This document shows, one piece after another, positions 36,126-45,618 of a stretch of 50,000 nucleotides of DNA. The first letter of the stretch is position 1. Every line of letters starts with the position of its first letter. The notes below the pieces were generated by a model. That model did no database searches. It was not told the DNA's origin and worked only from the letters and a program-made list of their open reading frames with translations. The position numbers and the translations under genes were made by a program. The DNA is taken from NCBI GenBank assembly GCA_026988435.1, contig JALSLH010000056.1, forward strand, positions 1 through 50,000, given 5' to 3'. Source of the DNA: Methylophaga sp. GTDB lineage: Bacteria; Pseudomonadota; Gammaproteobacteria; Nitrosococcales; Methylophagaceae.

Positions 36126-37375
36126 TGACAAAAAAAACAGAAAGAGAATTAATCGTCGGCTTGGATATTGGAACCTCAAAGGTGGTTGCCATTGTTGCGG
36201 CACCGATTCCTGATGCAGGGCCAAATGAAAATTCACTAGAGATTATTGGTATCGGTTCGCACCCTGCAAGTGGTATGAAAAAAGGTGTGGTGGTGAATAT
36301 TGAATCTACAGTGCAATCAATTCAACGTGCGGTAGAAGAAGCGGAGTTAATGGCAGGCTGTCAGATTCATTCTGTTTATGCCGGTATTGCAGGTAGCCAT
36401 ATACGGAGCTTGAATTCACATGGCACAGTCGCAATTCGTGATAAAGAAGTCGTTCAAAGTGATGTTGAGCGTGTGCTAGATGCAGCAAAAGCAGTTCATT
36501 TTCCAGGCGATCAACAACTTCTTCACGTGATGCCTCAGGAATATATTATTGATAACCAAGAAGGTATACGTGAGCCGATCGGCATGTCAGGTGTGCGTCT
36601 TGAAGCTAAAGTACATTTGATTACTGGAGCCGTAAGTGCAGCACAAAATATTACTAAGTGCATAGAGCGTTGTGGTTTGACGGTAGACGGCATTATTTTA
36701 GAGCAAATGGCTTCTAGCTATTCGGTGTTAGAGCAAGATGAAAAAGATCTGGGTGTATGCCTAGTTGATATTGGTGGTGGCACAACTGATATTGCAGTCT
36801 TCATTGATGGTGCTATTCGTCATACCGCCGTTATCCCAATTGCCGGTGATCAAGTGACCAATGATATTGCCGTGGCATTACGAACACCAACGCAATATGC
36901 CGATGAAATCAAAATTAAATATGCCTGTGCGTTAACGCAATTAGCACGCGAAGATGAAACTATTGAGGTGCCAAGCGTGGGCGATAGACCGTCACGCAAA
37001 TTAGCACGACAAACATTGGCTGAAGTGGTTGAGCCGAGATATGAAGAACTATTAATGCTGATCCAAGCTGAATTACGACGGAGTGGCTTTGAGGAAATGT
37101 TAGCAGCAGGAGTAGTGTTAACGGGGGGGAGTTCCAAAATGGAAGGGGTTATTGAGTTAGCGGAAGAAGTCTTTCATCTTCCAGTTCGACTAGGTTTGCC
37201 AAAACATGTAGGCGGTTTAGTTGATGTGGTCAGAAATCCAATACATGCAACAGGTGTGGGTCTGCTGTTGTTTGGAAATGAAGAAGATGAAAGTGGGCAA
37301 TCAGTAACAAAAACAGGTGGTGGGTTTAAGGTGATGATGGAGCGAATGAAGAGTTGGTTCCAGGGCAATTTTTAA
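36125..37375 (+). CDS. ftsA: Cell division protein FtsA
   Basis: The 416-residue actin-like ATPase begins I-V-G-L-D-I-G-T-S-K-V-V-A. It has the SHS2/1C domain, V-D-I-G-G-G-T-T-D-I-A (phosphate 2) and L-T-G-G-S-S-K-M-E-G. The C-terminus K-V-M-M-E-R-M-K-S-W-F is the amphipathic membrane-targeting helix. FtsA tethers FtsZ to the membrane. It starts on the last base of ftsQ. A 51-base gap to ftsZ allows separate ribosome loading. Confidence 0.98.
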   Translation: MTKKTERELIVGLDIGTSKVVAIVAAPIPDAGPNENSLEIIGIGSHPASGMKKGVVVNIESTVQSIQRAVEEAELMAGCQIHSVYAGIAGSHIRSLNSHGTVAIRDKEVVQSDVERVLDAAKAVHFPGDQQLLHVMPQEYIIDNQEGIREPIGMSGVRLEAKVHLITGAVSAAQNITKCIERCGLTVDGIILEQMASSYSVLEQDEKDLGVCLVDIGGGTTDIAVFIDGAIRHTAVIPIAGDQVTNDIAVALRTPTQYADEIKIKYACALTQLAREDETIEVPSVGDRPSRKLARQTLAEVVEPRYEELLMLIQAELRRSGFEEMLAAGVVLTGGSSKMEGVIELAEEVFHLPVRLGLPKHVGGLVDVVRNPIHATGVGLLLFGNEEDESGQSVTKTGGGFKVMMERMKSWFQGNF

Positions 37376-37426
37376 AATTTATAAAACATTTAATAATTTA
37401 AAGTAAAAACTGAGGGAGAAAACAAA

Positions 37427-38584
37427 ATGACATTTGAACTAATCGATACATATACACAAAACGCGGTAATTAAGGTAATTGGTGTAGGCGGTGGTGGTGG
37501 TAACGCCTTAGAACATATGGTTGCAAATGAAATTGAAGGCGTTGATTTTATTTGTGCTAACACTGATGCGCAAGCATTAAGAAAGAGCTCGGCGACTACG
37601 CAATTACAATTAGGTACTGATATTACAAAAGGTTTAGGCGCAGGTGCTAATCCTGATGTAGGTCGCCAAGCAGCTTTAGAAGATCGTGAACGTATTATGG
37701 AAGTCATTAGCGGTGCAGATATGATATTTATTGCTGCTGGAATGGGTGGTGGTACAGGTACTGGTGCAGCGCCTGTAGTAGCTCAAGTAGCTAAAGAAAT
37801 GGGTATTTTAACGGTTGCTGTTGTAACAAAACCATTCCCATTTGAAGGTGTGAAACGTCTAAAAATAGCCAACGAAGGTATCGATGAGCTTGGGCAGCAT
37901 GTTGATTCTTTAATTACTATTCCAAATGAAAAACTTATTGCAGTTTTAGGCAAAGAAATGAGCTTACTTAATGCATTTAAAGCCGCCAACGATGTGTTGT
38001 TGGGAGCCGTGCAGGGTATTGCAGAGTTGATTACCCGAGAAGGTATGATTAATGTCGATTTCGCTGATGTACGAACAGTAATGTCAGAAATGGGCATGGC
38101 AATGATGGGCACAGGTAAAGCAACAGGTGAAAATCGCGGTATCGAAGCAGCGCGTCACGCAGTATCTAGTCCACTATTAGAAGATGTTGATTTATCTGGT
38201 GCACGAGGCGTATTGGTTAATATTACTGCTGGTTTAGATATGACTATTCAAGAATTTGAAGATGTGGGTAATACCATTAAAGACTTCGCATCAGATGATG
38301 CCACGGTTGTAGTCGGTACTGTAATTGATCCTGAAATGACAGAAGAATTACGTGTAACAGTGGTAGCAACAGGCTTGGGTGCAGAAAAAATCGCAGCAGT
38401 TTCGCTTGTGCCTGATGTCGAAATACAAGAAATGATGAGTGCAAAAAAACAGGTTGATATCGATTACGATAAACCAACTGTTTTACGTAATGAGGAACAA
38501 TCACAGCAAAAACATGTCGTAAATGGAGATGTGAATATGGATTATTTAGATATTCCAGCCTTTTTACGTAGGCAGGCAGATTAA
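37427..38584 (+). CDS. ftsZ: Cell division GTPase FtsZ
   Basis: The 385-residue tubulin homologue has the G-V-G-G-G-G-G-N-A start, the tubulin signature G-G-G-T-G-T-G and N-x-D-F-A-D-V (T7 loop: N-V-D-F-A-D-V). The C-terminal peptide [12 protein letters not shown] binds FtsA and ZipA-type partners. FtsZ forms the cytokinetic ring. GAGGGAG lies upstream of the ATG. Confidence 0.98.
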   Translation: MTFELIDTYTQNAVIKVIGVGGGGGNALEHMVANEIEGVDFICANTDAQALRKSSATTQLQLGTDITKGLGAGANPDVGRQAALEDRERIMEVISGADMIFIAAGMGGGTGTGAAPVVAQVAKEMGILTVAVVTKPFPFEGVKRLKIANEGIDELGQHVDSLITIPNEKLIAVLGKEMSLLNAFKAANDVLLGAVQGIAELITREGMINVDFADVRTVMSEMGMAMMGTGKATGENRGIEAARHAVSSPLLEDVDLSGARGVLVNITAGLDMTIQEFEDVGNTIKDFASDDATVVVGTVIDPEMTEELRVTVVATGLGAEKIAAVSLVPDVEIQEMMSAKKQVDIDYDKPTVLRNEEQSQQKHVVNGDVNMDYLDIPAFLRRQAD

Positions 38585-38605
38585 AAACGAGAGTATTGCA
38601 GATAG

Positions 38606-38634
38606 TTGAAAAGACTGTAATTGTGATATTATAT
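38606..38634 (+). promoter_or_regulatory. Promoter of lpxC
   Basis: TTGAAA (38606-38611) and TTATAT (38629-38634) are 17 bases apart, in the 84-base gap between ftsZ and lpxC. Confidence 0.6.
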
Positions 38635-38668
38635 TGGTCATAAATATGAAACAAGGGGATGGTACGCC

Positions 38669-39586
38669 GTGATAAAGCAACGAACATTGAAAAATGTAAT
38701 TCGTGCAACAGGTGTTGGGTTACACAGTGGAGACACTGTATATCTCACGTTGCGACCGGCTGCTCCAGATACAGGTATCGTTTTTAGACGGGTTGATCTT
38801 GATCCTCCAGTCGAAATAAAAGCCAAGGCAGAGAATGTGGGAGAGACCGCATTATCGACAACATTAATGGAAAATGGCCAAAAGATATCTACTGTTGAGC
38901 ATTTACTTTCAGCTTTTGCAGGGCTAGGTATTGATAATGCTTATATCGATGTAAATGCTGCCGAAGTACCGATTATGGATGGTAGTGCAGGCCCTTTTGT
39001 CTTTCTAATACAATCAGCAGGTATTGAAGAGCAGGCTGTAGCCAAGAAATTCATCCGTATCAAGCAAGCTGTGAAAGTGGAAGATGGTGATAAATGGGGC
39101 ATATTTGAACCCTTTGAAGGCTTTAAAGTAAGCTTCACTATCGATTTCTCACATCCTGCTTTCTCAGGCCGATCGCAGCATGTTGAAGTTGATTTTTCGT
39201 CTACATCATTTGTTAGAGAAGTCAGTCGAGCGCGTACATTTGGCTTTATGAAAGATATTGAAAAATTACGTGAAAACAACTTAGCGCTTGGTGCGAGCGT
39301 CGATAATGCAATCGCTTTGGATGATTATCGCGTTGTGAATGAAGATGGCTTGCGCTATGAAGACGAGTTCGTACGCCATAAAGTGTTAGATGCGATTGGT
39401 GATTTATATTTACTAGGCCATAGTTTGATTGGTTCGTTCAATGGTTATAAATCAGGTCATGAATTAAATAATAAATTGCTACGAAAATTGCTAGAGCAAG
39501 AAGATGCATGGGAATTAGTGAGCTTTGAAAATGAGAAAGATGCTCCTATTTCATTTAGCCGCCCCGCTGCTTCAATTGTAACTTAA
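38669..39586 (+). CDS. lpxC: UDP-3-O-acyl-N-acetylglucosamine deacetylase LpxC
   Basis: The 305-residue zinc amidase carries out the committed step of lipid A synthesis. The start M-I-K-Q-R-T-L-K matches E. coli exactly. Zinc ligands are the His of S-T-V-E-H-L-L and the His and Asp of [19 protein letters not shown] and G-H-S-L-I-G-S-F are also present. It starts with GTG at 38669 after AAGGGG. The last four bases overlap the convergent dciA stop. Confidence 0.98.
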   Translation: MIKQRTLKNVIRATGVGLHSGDTVYLTLRPAAPDTGIVFRRVDLDPPVEIKAKAENVGETALSTTLMENGQKISTVEHLLSAFAGLGIDNAYIDVNAAEVPIMDGSAGPFVFLIQSAGIEEQAVAKKFIRIKQAVKVEDGDKWGIFEPFEGFKVSFTIDFSHPAFSGRSQHVEVDFSSTSFVREVSRARTFGFMKDIEKLRENNLALGASVDNAIALDDYRVVNEDGLRYEDEFVRHKVLDAIGDLYLLGHSLIGSFNGYKSGHELNNKLLRKLLEQEDAWELVSFENEKDAPISFSRPAASIVT

Positions 39587-40023
39587 GCCTTAAACCGATT
39601 AGCTAATTTCTTGAGAGAGGCACTTAATGCCTCATTATCAATGACTTGAGATGTTTGTTGAAGAGCCGTAGCAGCTGATTTGGGTAATAAAGTGGTCGAC
39701 GTTTCAACTACTTTTTCACGGCTAGTCTCCGGTCGAACTTTAACTTCAATATTACTGATAGGCATTTCTAGGTGGGCAGAAAATGTTTTACACAACGTTG
39801 GCACCTGAAAGCGAATTAAACTCGCAAGTGATGCATTATCCGTGTGGATAATAAGTGTTTGATGTTTGATATTTGCTAAACGGCAATGAGTAGAAAATTG
39901 TGATGGTAGAGCTTGATGTAATGTGTGATCAAGCTTTTCGATAAGTTGGGCATGTTGAGCTAGTTTGGCCAATGTTTTATTGTGCCGACAAATAAAATTT
40001 ATGTGTTCTGGCTGTTTAGGCAT
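39583..40023 (-). CDS. dciA: DUF721 / DciA-type DnaB helicase operator
   Basis: The 146-residue protein has a DUF721 domain with [26 protein letters not shown] split over a conserved strand-helix unit, then a low-complexity tail. DciA is the ancestral loader or operator of DnaB in bacteria that lack dnaC. This fits the dnaB gene at 10829. The place between lpxC and secA is common in gammaproteobacteria. I chose the ATG at 40023 because a TATAAT sits upstream on this strand; a GTG at 40065 is the alternative. Confidence 0.85.
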   Translation of the reverse strand: MPKQPEHINFICRHNKTLAKLAQHAQLIEKLDHTLHQALPSQFSTHCRLANIKHQTLIIHTDNASLASLIRFQVPTLCKTFSAHLEMPISNIEVKVRPETSREKVVETSTTLLPKSAATALQQTSQVIDNEALSASLKKLANRFKA

Positions 40024-40194
40024 GATAATTACTAGATTGTTATTTTCTATAATTCGATTATACACAACCTTAAATAACTTTAGGACTAGTTTAAGGTTTT
40101 ATGAAAAAAAGGTGCTATCCTTAATAGCGTTGAGTTGGTCAATTTAAAATGCATATTTCTAATATTTGGATATGTTTTAGAGGTGTTATTAAAC

Positions 40195-41106
40195 ATGCAA
40201 GTTATTATTATATCGCCGAATAAATCGGCGCATAAACATTGGACACTCACATCCCGCCACCTGATCGTCGCAAGTACTCTATTGTTAATCCTTTTTGCAT
40301 GTGCGGTATTTTATTTTTCAAAATACACAATATTACAATCATCTTCAACAGTAATCCCTCACTATATATCATTGAATTCTGAGCCATCATCAACATATAG
40401 AAAAGATCAAAACGTAGAAATTGTAGAACAAAAAATACCCGAAATGTATGCAAAACGCCTAGGCACTCTACAGGCCGAGGCGATTAGATTAAAAGCAATA
40501 ACGAAGCAATTGGCAAATATTACGGGCTTAGATTTATCCGATTATTCTATAGATTCTGAACCTGCCCAAGGCGGAATACGGCAAGATGAAGTAATACTAA
40601 CAGACAGCGAATTTAACCTTAACTTAACATACTTATCTAATACATTTGACGAACAGCTACACCAATTAGAGGTGATGCAAACCTATGTTGTAACTGACGA
40701 TGCAATTGCATCAACAATTCCAAGTAGAAGACCGATTAATACAGGTTGGTTATCATCGCATTATGGTAAACGTGTTGATCCATTTGATGGCAAAATGGCT
40801 TTTCATTCTGGTATTGATTTTGCTGGAAAAGAAGGTGATCCGATCTATGCGGTGGCTGATGGGATAGTGAGCTGGACAGGAAGCAAAAGTGGTTATGGCA
40901 AGATGGTCGAGATCGATCATGGTAACGGCTATGTTACGCGCTATGCGCACAGCGAAAAGTTACTTGTCAGCTTAGGCGATGTAGTTTCTAAAGATCAGGA
41001 AATTGCACTAATGGGCTCTACAGGCCGGTCTACTGGGCCTCATGTTCATTTTGAATTGCTGGTTTCTGGTCACAAGGTAAACCCAGCCAAGTTTACCAAA
41101 AACTAG
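40195..41106 (+). CDS. M23-family peptidase with membrane anchor
   Basis: The 303-residue protein has a short cytoplasmic start, one membrane helix (about 22-43), a helical linker (70-115) and a C-terminal LytM/M23 domain. Zinc ligands are His204 and Asp208 in F-H-S-G-I-D and His285 in H-V-H-F-E; His252 in R-Y-A-H is also present. All are intact, so an active peptidoglycan endopeptidase is likely. The lpxC-dciA-M23-secA order matches pseudomonads. The ATG at 40195 was preferred over an in-frame start at 40135 because the signal-anchor pattern then fits. Confidence 0.9.
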   Translation: MQVIIISPNKSAHKHWTLTSRHLIVASTLLLILFACAVFYFSKYTILQSSSTVIPHYISLNSEPSSTYRKDQNVEIVEQKIPEMYAKRLGTLQAEAIRLKAITKQLANITGLDLSDYSIDSEPAQGGIRQDEVILTDSEFNLNLTYLSNTFDEQLHQLEVMQTYVVTDDAIASTIPSRRPINTGWLSSHYGKRVDPFDGKMAFHSGIDFAGKEGDPIYAVADGIVSWTGSKSGYGKMVEIDHGNGYVTRYAHSEKLLVSLGDVVSKDQEIALMGSTGRSTGPHVHFELLVSGHKVNPAKFTKN

Positions 41107-41269
41107 CGCTAGCTTTGCTTTTTCAATGATCGATCTGAGATAGACTTAATCGATTAAGCATATATACCCGTGAGCTAATTAAAATATCGATTTATTCCGA
41201 AATCCCCCTTGAAATTAGTGGTTTTGACTCCATATAATAAAGAGTTTAGATCTTCTTCGTGCTACGCGT

Positions 41270-41275
41270 TATAAT
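41270..41275 (+). promoter_or_regulatory. Likely -10 of the secA promoter
   Basis: A perfect TATAAT with weak -35 matches (TTTAGA at 41245) lies inside a CGCG-flanked stretch. The start would fall near 41282, giving a leader of about 57 bases. Confidence 0.4.
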
Positions 41276-41300
41276 CACGCGATTTTATTAAGACACATAA

Positions 41301-41319
41301 GGACAATATTTTGTTGTCC
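41301..41319 (+). promoter_or_regulatory. Leader hairpin before secA
   Basis: GGACAA (41301-41306) pairs with TTGTCC (41314-41319). An alternative pairing, GTTGT with ACAAC, spans about 41313-41325. The hairpin ends 19 bases before the ATG. No SecM-like frame is seen in the 230-base gap, so secretion feedback of the E. coli type is not supported. Confidence 0.4.
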
Positions 41320-41338
41320 CACAACAGGTAGTTAAGCA

Positions 41339-44071
41339 ATGGTAAGCAAGTTTTTCCGCAAGATTTTTGGCAGCCGTAATGACCGAGCACTCAAGCAATT
41401 ACGTAAAGTTGCCGATCAAGTGACTGGTTTTGAGACAGAAATAGAGCAATTAAGTGATCATGCTTTGCAAGCAAAAACGGTAGAATTCAAGCAAAGACTA
41501 GCCGATGGAAAAACGCTTCAAGATATTCTACCTGAAGCATTTGCTGTGGTGCGTGAAGCGGGTAAACGTGTATTGAATATGCGCCACTTTGATGTGCAGC
41601 TAATTGGTGGCATGGTGCTAAATGATGGCAAGATTGCTGAAATGCGTACCGGTGAAGGTAAAACACTGGTGGCTACGCTGGCTATTTACCTTAATGCGCT
41701 TGAAGGTGAAGGTGTTCATCTTGTAACCGTAAATGATTATCTTGCTCAACGAGATTCAGCCTGGATGAGCCAACTTTATGGTTTCTTGGGTCTGACAACC
41801 GGTGTTATCATCGCTGGAATGGATCAAGATGCAAGGCGTGAAGCCTATGCGGCAGATATTACCTATGGAACGAACAATGAGTTCGGTTTTGATTATCTGC
41901 GCGATAATATGGCATTTAGTATTGAAGAAAAAGTACAGCGAAAATTACATTTTGCCGTTATTGATGAAGTAGATTCAATCTTAATCGATGAAGCGCGTAC
42001 ACCGCTTATTATTTCAGGTCCTGCAGAAGATAGCTCTGAGCTGTATAAAAAAGTGAACACCTTAATCCCTTCTTTAACTAAACAAATTGGTGGCGAAACC
42101 GAAGAAGATGAAATTGAAGTAGCTGGCGACTACACTGTCGATGAAAAAGCCAAACAAGTGCATTTCACAGAAGCGGGCCATGAAAAAATTGAAGGAATGC
42201 TAGAAAAAGAAGGCATCTTAGATCCCGATGCAAGTTTATATGATGCTACAAATATAAGCTTAATGCATCATGTAACCGCAGCATTACGTGCACATGTACT
42301 ATTTCAACGTGATGTTGACTATATTGTGCAAGATAACGAAGTGGTTATCGTTGACGAATTTACTGGTCGAACAATGCAAGGTCGTCGTTGGTCTGAAGGT
42401 TTACATCAAGCAGTAGAAGCGAAAGAAGGTGTAAATATTCAAAATGAGAATCAAACGCTAGCTTCAATCACCTTCCAAAATTATTTCAGATTGTATGAAA
42501 AATTATCCGGAATGACAGGTACTGCTGATACAGAGGCATTTGAGCTGCAATCTATTTACGGTTTAGAAGTGCTGGTTATTCCAACGCACCGTGAAATGCA
42601 ACGTAAAGATGAAGCAGATCAGATTTATCTGACGACACCAGAAAAATACGAAGCAATTGTAGTGGATGTTAAAGATTGCATAGAACGCAAACAGCCCGTG
42701 TTAGTAGGAACGTCATCAATTGAAAGCTCTGAGTATTTGCATTATTTGTTAACCAAAGCCAAAGTTCAACATGAAGTATTGAATGCAAAACAGCATGAAA
42801 GAGAAGCCCATATTATCGCGCAAGCGGGTGCGCCCGGCTCGGTAACCATTGCGACTAATATGGCGGGTCGAGGTACCGATATCGTATTGGGCGGTAGCCT
42901 AGATGTTGAGTTAGAAACATTAGGCGAAGATGCGACTGATGCAGATAAAGAAAAAGTTAGACAAGCATGGCAAGCTCGGCATGATGCTGTTTTAGCCTCG
43001 GGTGGCTTGCATATAATCGGTTCTGAGCGTCATGAATCACGCCGTATTGATAACCAGCTCCGTGGTCGTTCAGGCCGTCAAGGCGATGCAGGTTCTAGCC
43101 GCTTCTATTTATCGCTTGAAGATAATCTAATGCGCATTTTTGCATCAGAACGCATGGCAGGTTTGATGCAAAAACTAGGTATGGAAGAAGGGGAAGCGAT
43201 TGAGCATCCCTGGGTTTCACGTGCTATTGAAAATGCTCAAAAGAAAGTAGAAGGGCATAACTTTGATATTCGTAAGCAGTTGCTGGAATTTGATGATGTT
43301 GCCAATGATCAACGTAAAGTAATTTATGATCAACGTAATGAGTTAATGGCGGCAGAAGAAGTAGGTGATGCAGTTATTTCAATGCGTGAATCTGTAATTG
43401 GTGATGCTGTTAGTGAGTATATTCCAGCAGGTAGCATTGATGAGCAATGGGATGTTCCCGGATTAGAGAATTCATTACGTAGTGATTTTGCCTTAGATTT
43501 ACCGATTGCAGATTGGTTAGAAGCTGAAGATGACTTGCATGAAGAAACATTGCATCAACGAATTATTGAAGCTGCGGAAGCAGCTTGCCAAGAAAAAGAA
43601 CAAATTGTGGGCAGTGAAGTAATGCGGCATTATGAAAAAGCGATTATGTTGCAAACATTAGATAATGCATGGAAAGAGCATTTAGCCCAAATGGACTATT
43701 TACGCCAAGGTATTAACTTGCGGGGCTATGCACAAAAAGATCCTAAGCAAGAATTTAAACGCGAATCTTTCGAAATGTTTACTAGCTTGCTAGAAACCAT
43801 CAAGCATGATGTTATTTCAATACTTTCACGCGTACAAGTGCGCTCAGAAGAAGATGTTGAAGCGGTTGAAGAACAGCGTCGTCAGGCAGCGGAAGTTGAA
43901 TATAAGCATGACCAAGCTGAGGGTATGGCGGGTGAGGATGGCGCGGAAGCTGATGAACACCCTTCACATCAAAAACCCGTTACGCGCGAGGGTAAAAAAG
44001 TCGGCCGCAATGATCCTTGTCCCTGTGGTAGTGGTAAGAAATTTAAACAATGCCATGGTGCTATTAGTTAG
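41339..44071 (+). CDS. secA: Preprotein translocase ATPase SecA
   Basis: The 910-residue protein is colinear with E. coli SecA. Walker A is M-R-T-G-E-G-K-T-L, the DEAD-type box lies in [16 protein letters not shown], and [12 protein letters not shown] and [10 protein letters not shown] are present. The C-terminal zinc tail [13 protein letters not shown] binds SecB. SecA drives export through SecYEG. The stop codon TAG is partly made by the left end of a palindromic element that fills the gap to argJ. Confidence 0.98.
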   Translation: MVSKFFRKIFGSRNDRALKQLRKVADQVTGFETEIEQLSDHALQAKTVEFKQRLADGKTLQDILPEAFAVVREAGKRVLNMRHFDVQLIGGMVLNDGKIAEMRTGEGKTLVATLAIYLNALEGEGVHLVTVNDYLAQRDSAWMSQLYGFLGLTTGVIIAGMDQDARREAYAADITYGTNNEFGFDYLRDNMAFSIEEKVQRKLHFAVIDEVDSILIDEARTPLIISGPAEDSSELYKKVNTLIPSLTKQIGGETEEDEIEVAGDYTVDEKAKQVHFTEAGHEKIEGMLEKEGILDPDASLYDATNISLMHHVTAALRAHVLFQRDVDYIVQDNEVVIVDEFTGRTMQGRRWSEGLHQAVEAKEGVNIQNENQTLASITFQNYFRLYEKLSGMTGTADTEAFELQSIYGLEVLVIPTHREMQRKDEADQIYLTTPEKYEAIVVDVKDCIERKQPVLVGTSSIESSEYLHYLLTKAKVQHEVLNAKQHEREAHIIAQAGAPGSVTIATNMAGRGTDIVLGGSLDVELETLGEDATDADKEKVRQAWQARHDAVLASGGLHIIGSERHESRRIDNQLRGRSGRQGDAGSSRFYLSLEDNLMRIFASERMAGLMQKLGMEEGEAIEHPWVSRAIENAQKKVEGHNFDIRKQLLEFDDVANDQRKVIYDQRNELMAAEEVGDAVISMRESVIGDAVSEYIPAGSIDEQWDVPGLENSLRSDFALDLPIADWLEAEDDLHEETLHQRIIEAAEAACQEKEQIVGSEVMRHYEKAIMLQTLDNAWKEHLAQMDYLRQGINLRGYAQKDPKQEFKRESFEMFTSLLETIKHDVISILSRVQVRSEEDVEAVEEQRRQAAEVEYKHDQAEGMAGEDGAEADEHPSHQKPVTREGKKVGRNDPCPCGSGKKFKQCHGAIS

Positions 44072-44233
44072 GGAGCCTCTGAACAAGTCATGAACTCATA
44101 CATTACGCACAGAATACCCAACTTCCGCGTTAAAAAGCTTCGCAATAGCTCGCTATTACGCGCACTTTTTTCCTTGAATTTGAATATTCTGCAGGCAATC
44201 TATTTCGTCCAGACTTGTTCAGAGGCTCCCTAA
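44068..44233. mobile_element. 166-bp palindromic MITE-like element between secA and argJ
   Basis: The ends 44068-44089 and 44212-44233 are perfect 22-bp inverted repeats (TTAGGGAGCCTCTGAAC... and its complement). The inner halves are also imperfectly complementary, meeting at a hairpin AATAGC-TC-GCTATT (44144-44157) at the exact centre. If the core starts at GGGAG, a TA is duplicated at both ends. No coding capacity is present. The left end contains the secA stop. The right end carries AGAGG 7 bases before the argJ ATG. Confidence 0.82.
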
Positions 44234-45459
44234 TGCCTGTCAATTTGCCAATGCCCAAACATGCAGATTTATTAGCAGTTTCAGGCATTAAACTTGGCAT
44301 AGCCAGTGCGGGAATAAAAAAAGAAAACCATCCTGATCTGGTGCTCATGGCATTAGCTGAAGGTACGATAACTTCAGCAGTGTATACCCAGAATACTTTC
44401 TGTGCAGCGCCAGTTACTATAGCAAAACAACATCAAAAAGAAGCCAAGCCGCGTTATTTATTGATTAACTCGGGTAACGCTAATGCGGGTACGGGGAAAG
44501 CCGGTCTAGAGGCATCAAAATCTTGTTGCAAAGCTGTGGCAGAGATTGCTAATGTAGATGCTAATGTGGTTTTGCCGTTTTCAACAGGTGTTATAGGCCA
44601 GCAGTTACCTGTAGATAAAATAAAACATGCTGTTCCTGATGCGTTTCAGAATTTAACAGCAGATAATTGGTTTAATGCAGCACATACCATTATGACAACG
44701 GATACAGTAGCTAAAGCTGTTTCAAAGCAAGTTGAAATTGATGGGCATACGATTACAGTTACCGGTATGGCAAAAGGCTCGGGTATGATTCGCCCTGATA
44801 TGGCTACCATGTTAGCGTATATCGCAACCGATGCAGCGGTTGAACAAACTGTACTTGATAAAATATTGGCTCGAGCCGTAGCACAATCCTTTAATAGAAT
44901 TACCGTTGATGGCGATACATCGACGAATGATTCATGCATATTGATGGCGACAGGCAAAGCACAAAATTCAATGATGGTCGAGTTTGAATCTAACGCGGCA
45001 CAAGCGCTTTATCAAGTGGTTGCAGAAATTATGCAACAATTGGCACACGCTATTATTCGTGATGGAGAAGGTGCAACTAAATTTGTAGAAATTAAGGTCA
45101 AGCAAGGCAGAGATGCGGAAGAATGTCGCCAAGTTGCTTATACAATTGCGCATTCACCCTTAGTTAAAACAGCCTTATTCGCTTCTGATCCAAATTGGGG
45201 CCGCATTTTAGCGGCTGTTGGTCGAGCAGGTATCGACGCACTTGATTTAACTAAAACAGCTATTTATTTAGATGATGTTTGTATTGTTGAGCAAGGTGAA
45301 CCTGCCCAATCCTATAGTGAAGAAAAAGGTCAAAAGGTGATGGATAGAGAAGAGATTACGATTACTGTTGAATTAGGTCGTGGTCAAGCAGAAGACGTGG
45401 TTTGGACCTGTGATTTTTCGTATGACTATGTGAAAATCAATGCCGAGTATAGAACGTAA
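44233..45459 (+). CDS. argJ: Bifunctional ornithine acetyltransferase / N-acetylglutamate synthase ArgJ
   Basis: The 408-residue ArgJ precursor self-cleaves before the nucleophile threonine, here Thr192 in K-G-S-G-M-I-R-P-D-M-A-T-M-L. The later D-G-E-G-A-T-K-F and S-D-P-N-W-G-R-I-L-A-A-V-G-R-A-G are typical. It recycles acetyl groups in arginine synthesis. The ATG at 44233 is chosen because AGAGG in the right end of the upstream element is 7 bases away. An in-frame TTG at 44215 would translate the element. Confidence 0.97.
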   Translation: MPVNLPMPKHADLLAVSGIKLGIASAGIKKENHPDLVLMALAEGTITSAVYTQNTFCAAPVTIAKQHQKEAKPRYLLINSGNANAGTGKAGLEASKSCCKAVAEIANVDANVVLPFSTGVIGQQLPVDKIKHAVPDAFQNLTADNWFNAAHTIMTTDTVAKAVSKQVEIDGHTITVTGMAKGSGMIRPDMATMLAYIATDAAVEQTVLDKILARAVAQSFNRITVDGDTSTNDSCILMATGKAQNSMMVEFESNAAQALYQVVAEIMQQLAHAIIRDGEGATKFVEIKVKQGRDAEECRQVAYTIAHSPLVKTALFASDPNWGRILAAVGRAGIDALDLTKTAIYLDDVCIVEQGEPAQSYSEEKGQKVMDREEITITVELGRGQAEDVVWTCDFSYDYVKINAEYRT

Positions 45460-45461
45460 CA

Positions 45462-45587
45462 CTCAGCGCATTTGTCTTTTGGTTCAGCACGAAGTTATTC
45501 TTGTACTCAAATCATTACATATTTCAATATGCTCATATTCTCTGTGCAAAAATACTTTGTTCTGAAGCAAAATATAAACACGCTGAA
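45462..45587. repeat. Palindromic element, copy B (after argJ)
   Basis: The arms 45464-45508 and 45541-45585 are imperfect inverted copies sharing CAGCG, TTTTG, TTCAG and AAGT blocks. The right 73 bases match copy A at 14843-14915. It starts just after the argJ stop and ends about 30 bases before the next gene. Confidence 0.7.
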
Positions 45588-45618
45588 AATCACGCTTGAT
45601 TTAGGATAGATAAAATAA

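Noticed and set aside
41107-41338. SecM-like arrest peptide before secA
   Set aside because: No frame with a signal sequence and arrest motif is present in the gap.
43806-44093. 95-codon plus-strand frame in the end of secA
   Set aside because: It is out of frame within conserved SecA sequence including the zinc tail.
44215-44232. TTG start for argJ inside the palindromic element
   Set aside because: It would translate the element end; ATG at 44233 has AGAGG at the right distance.
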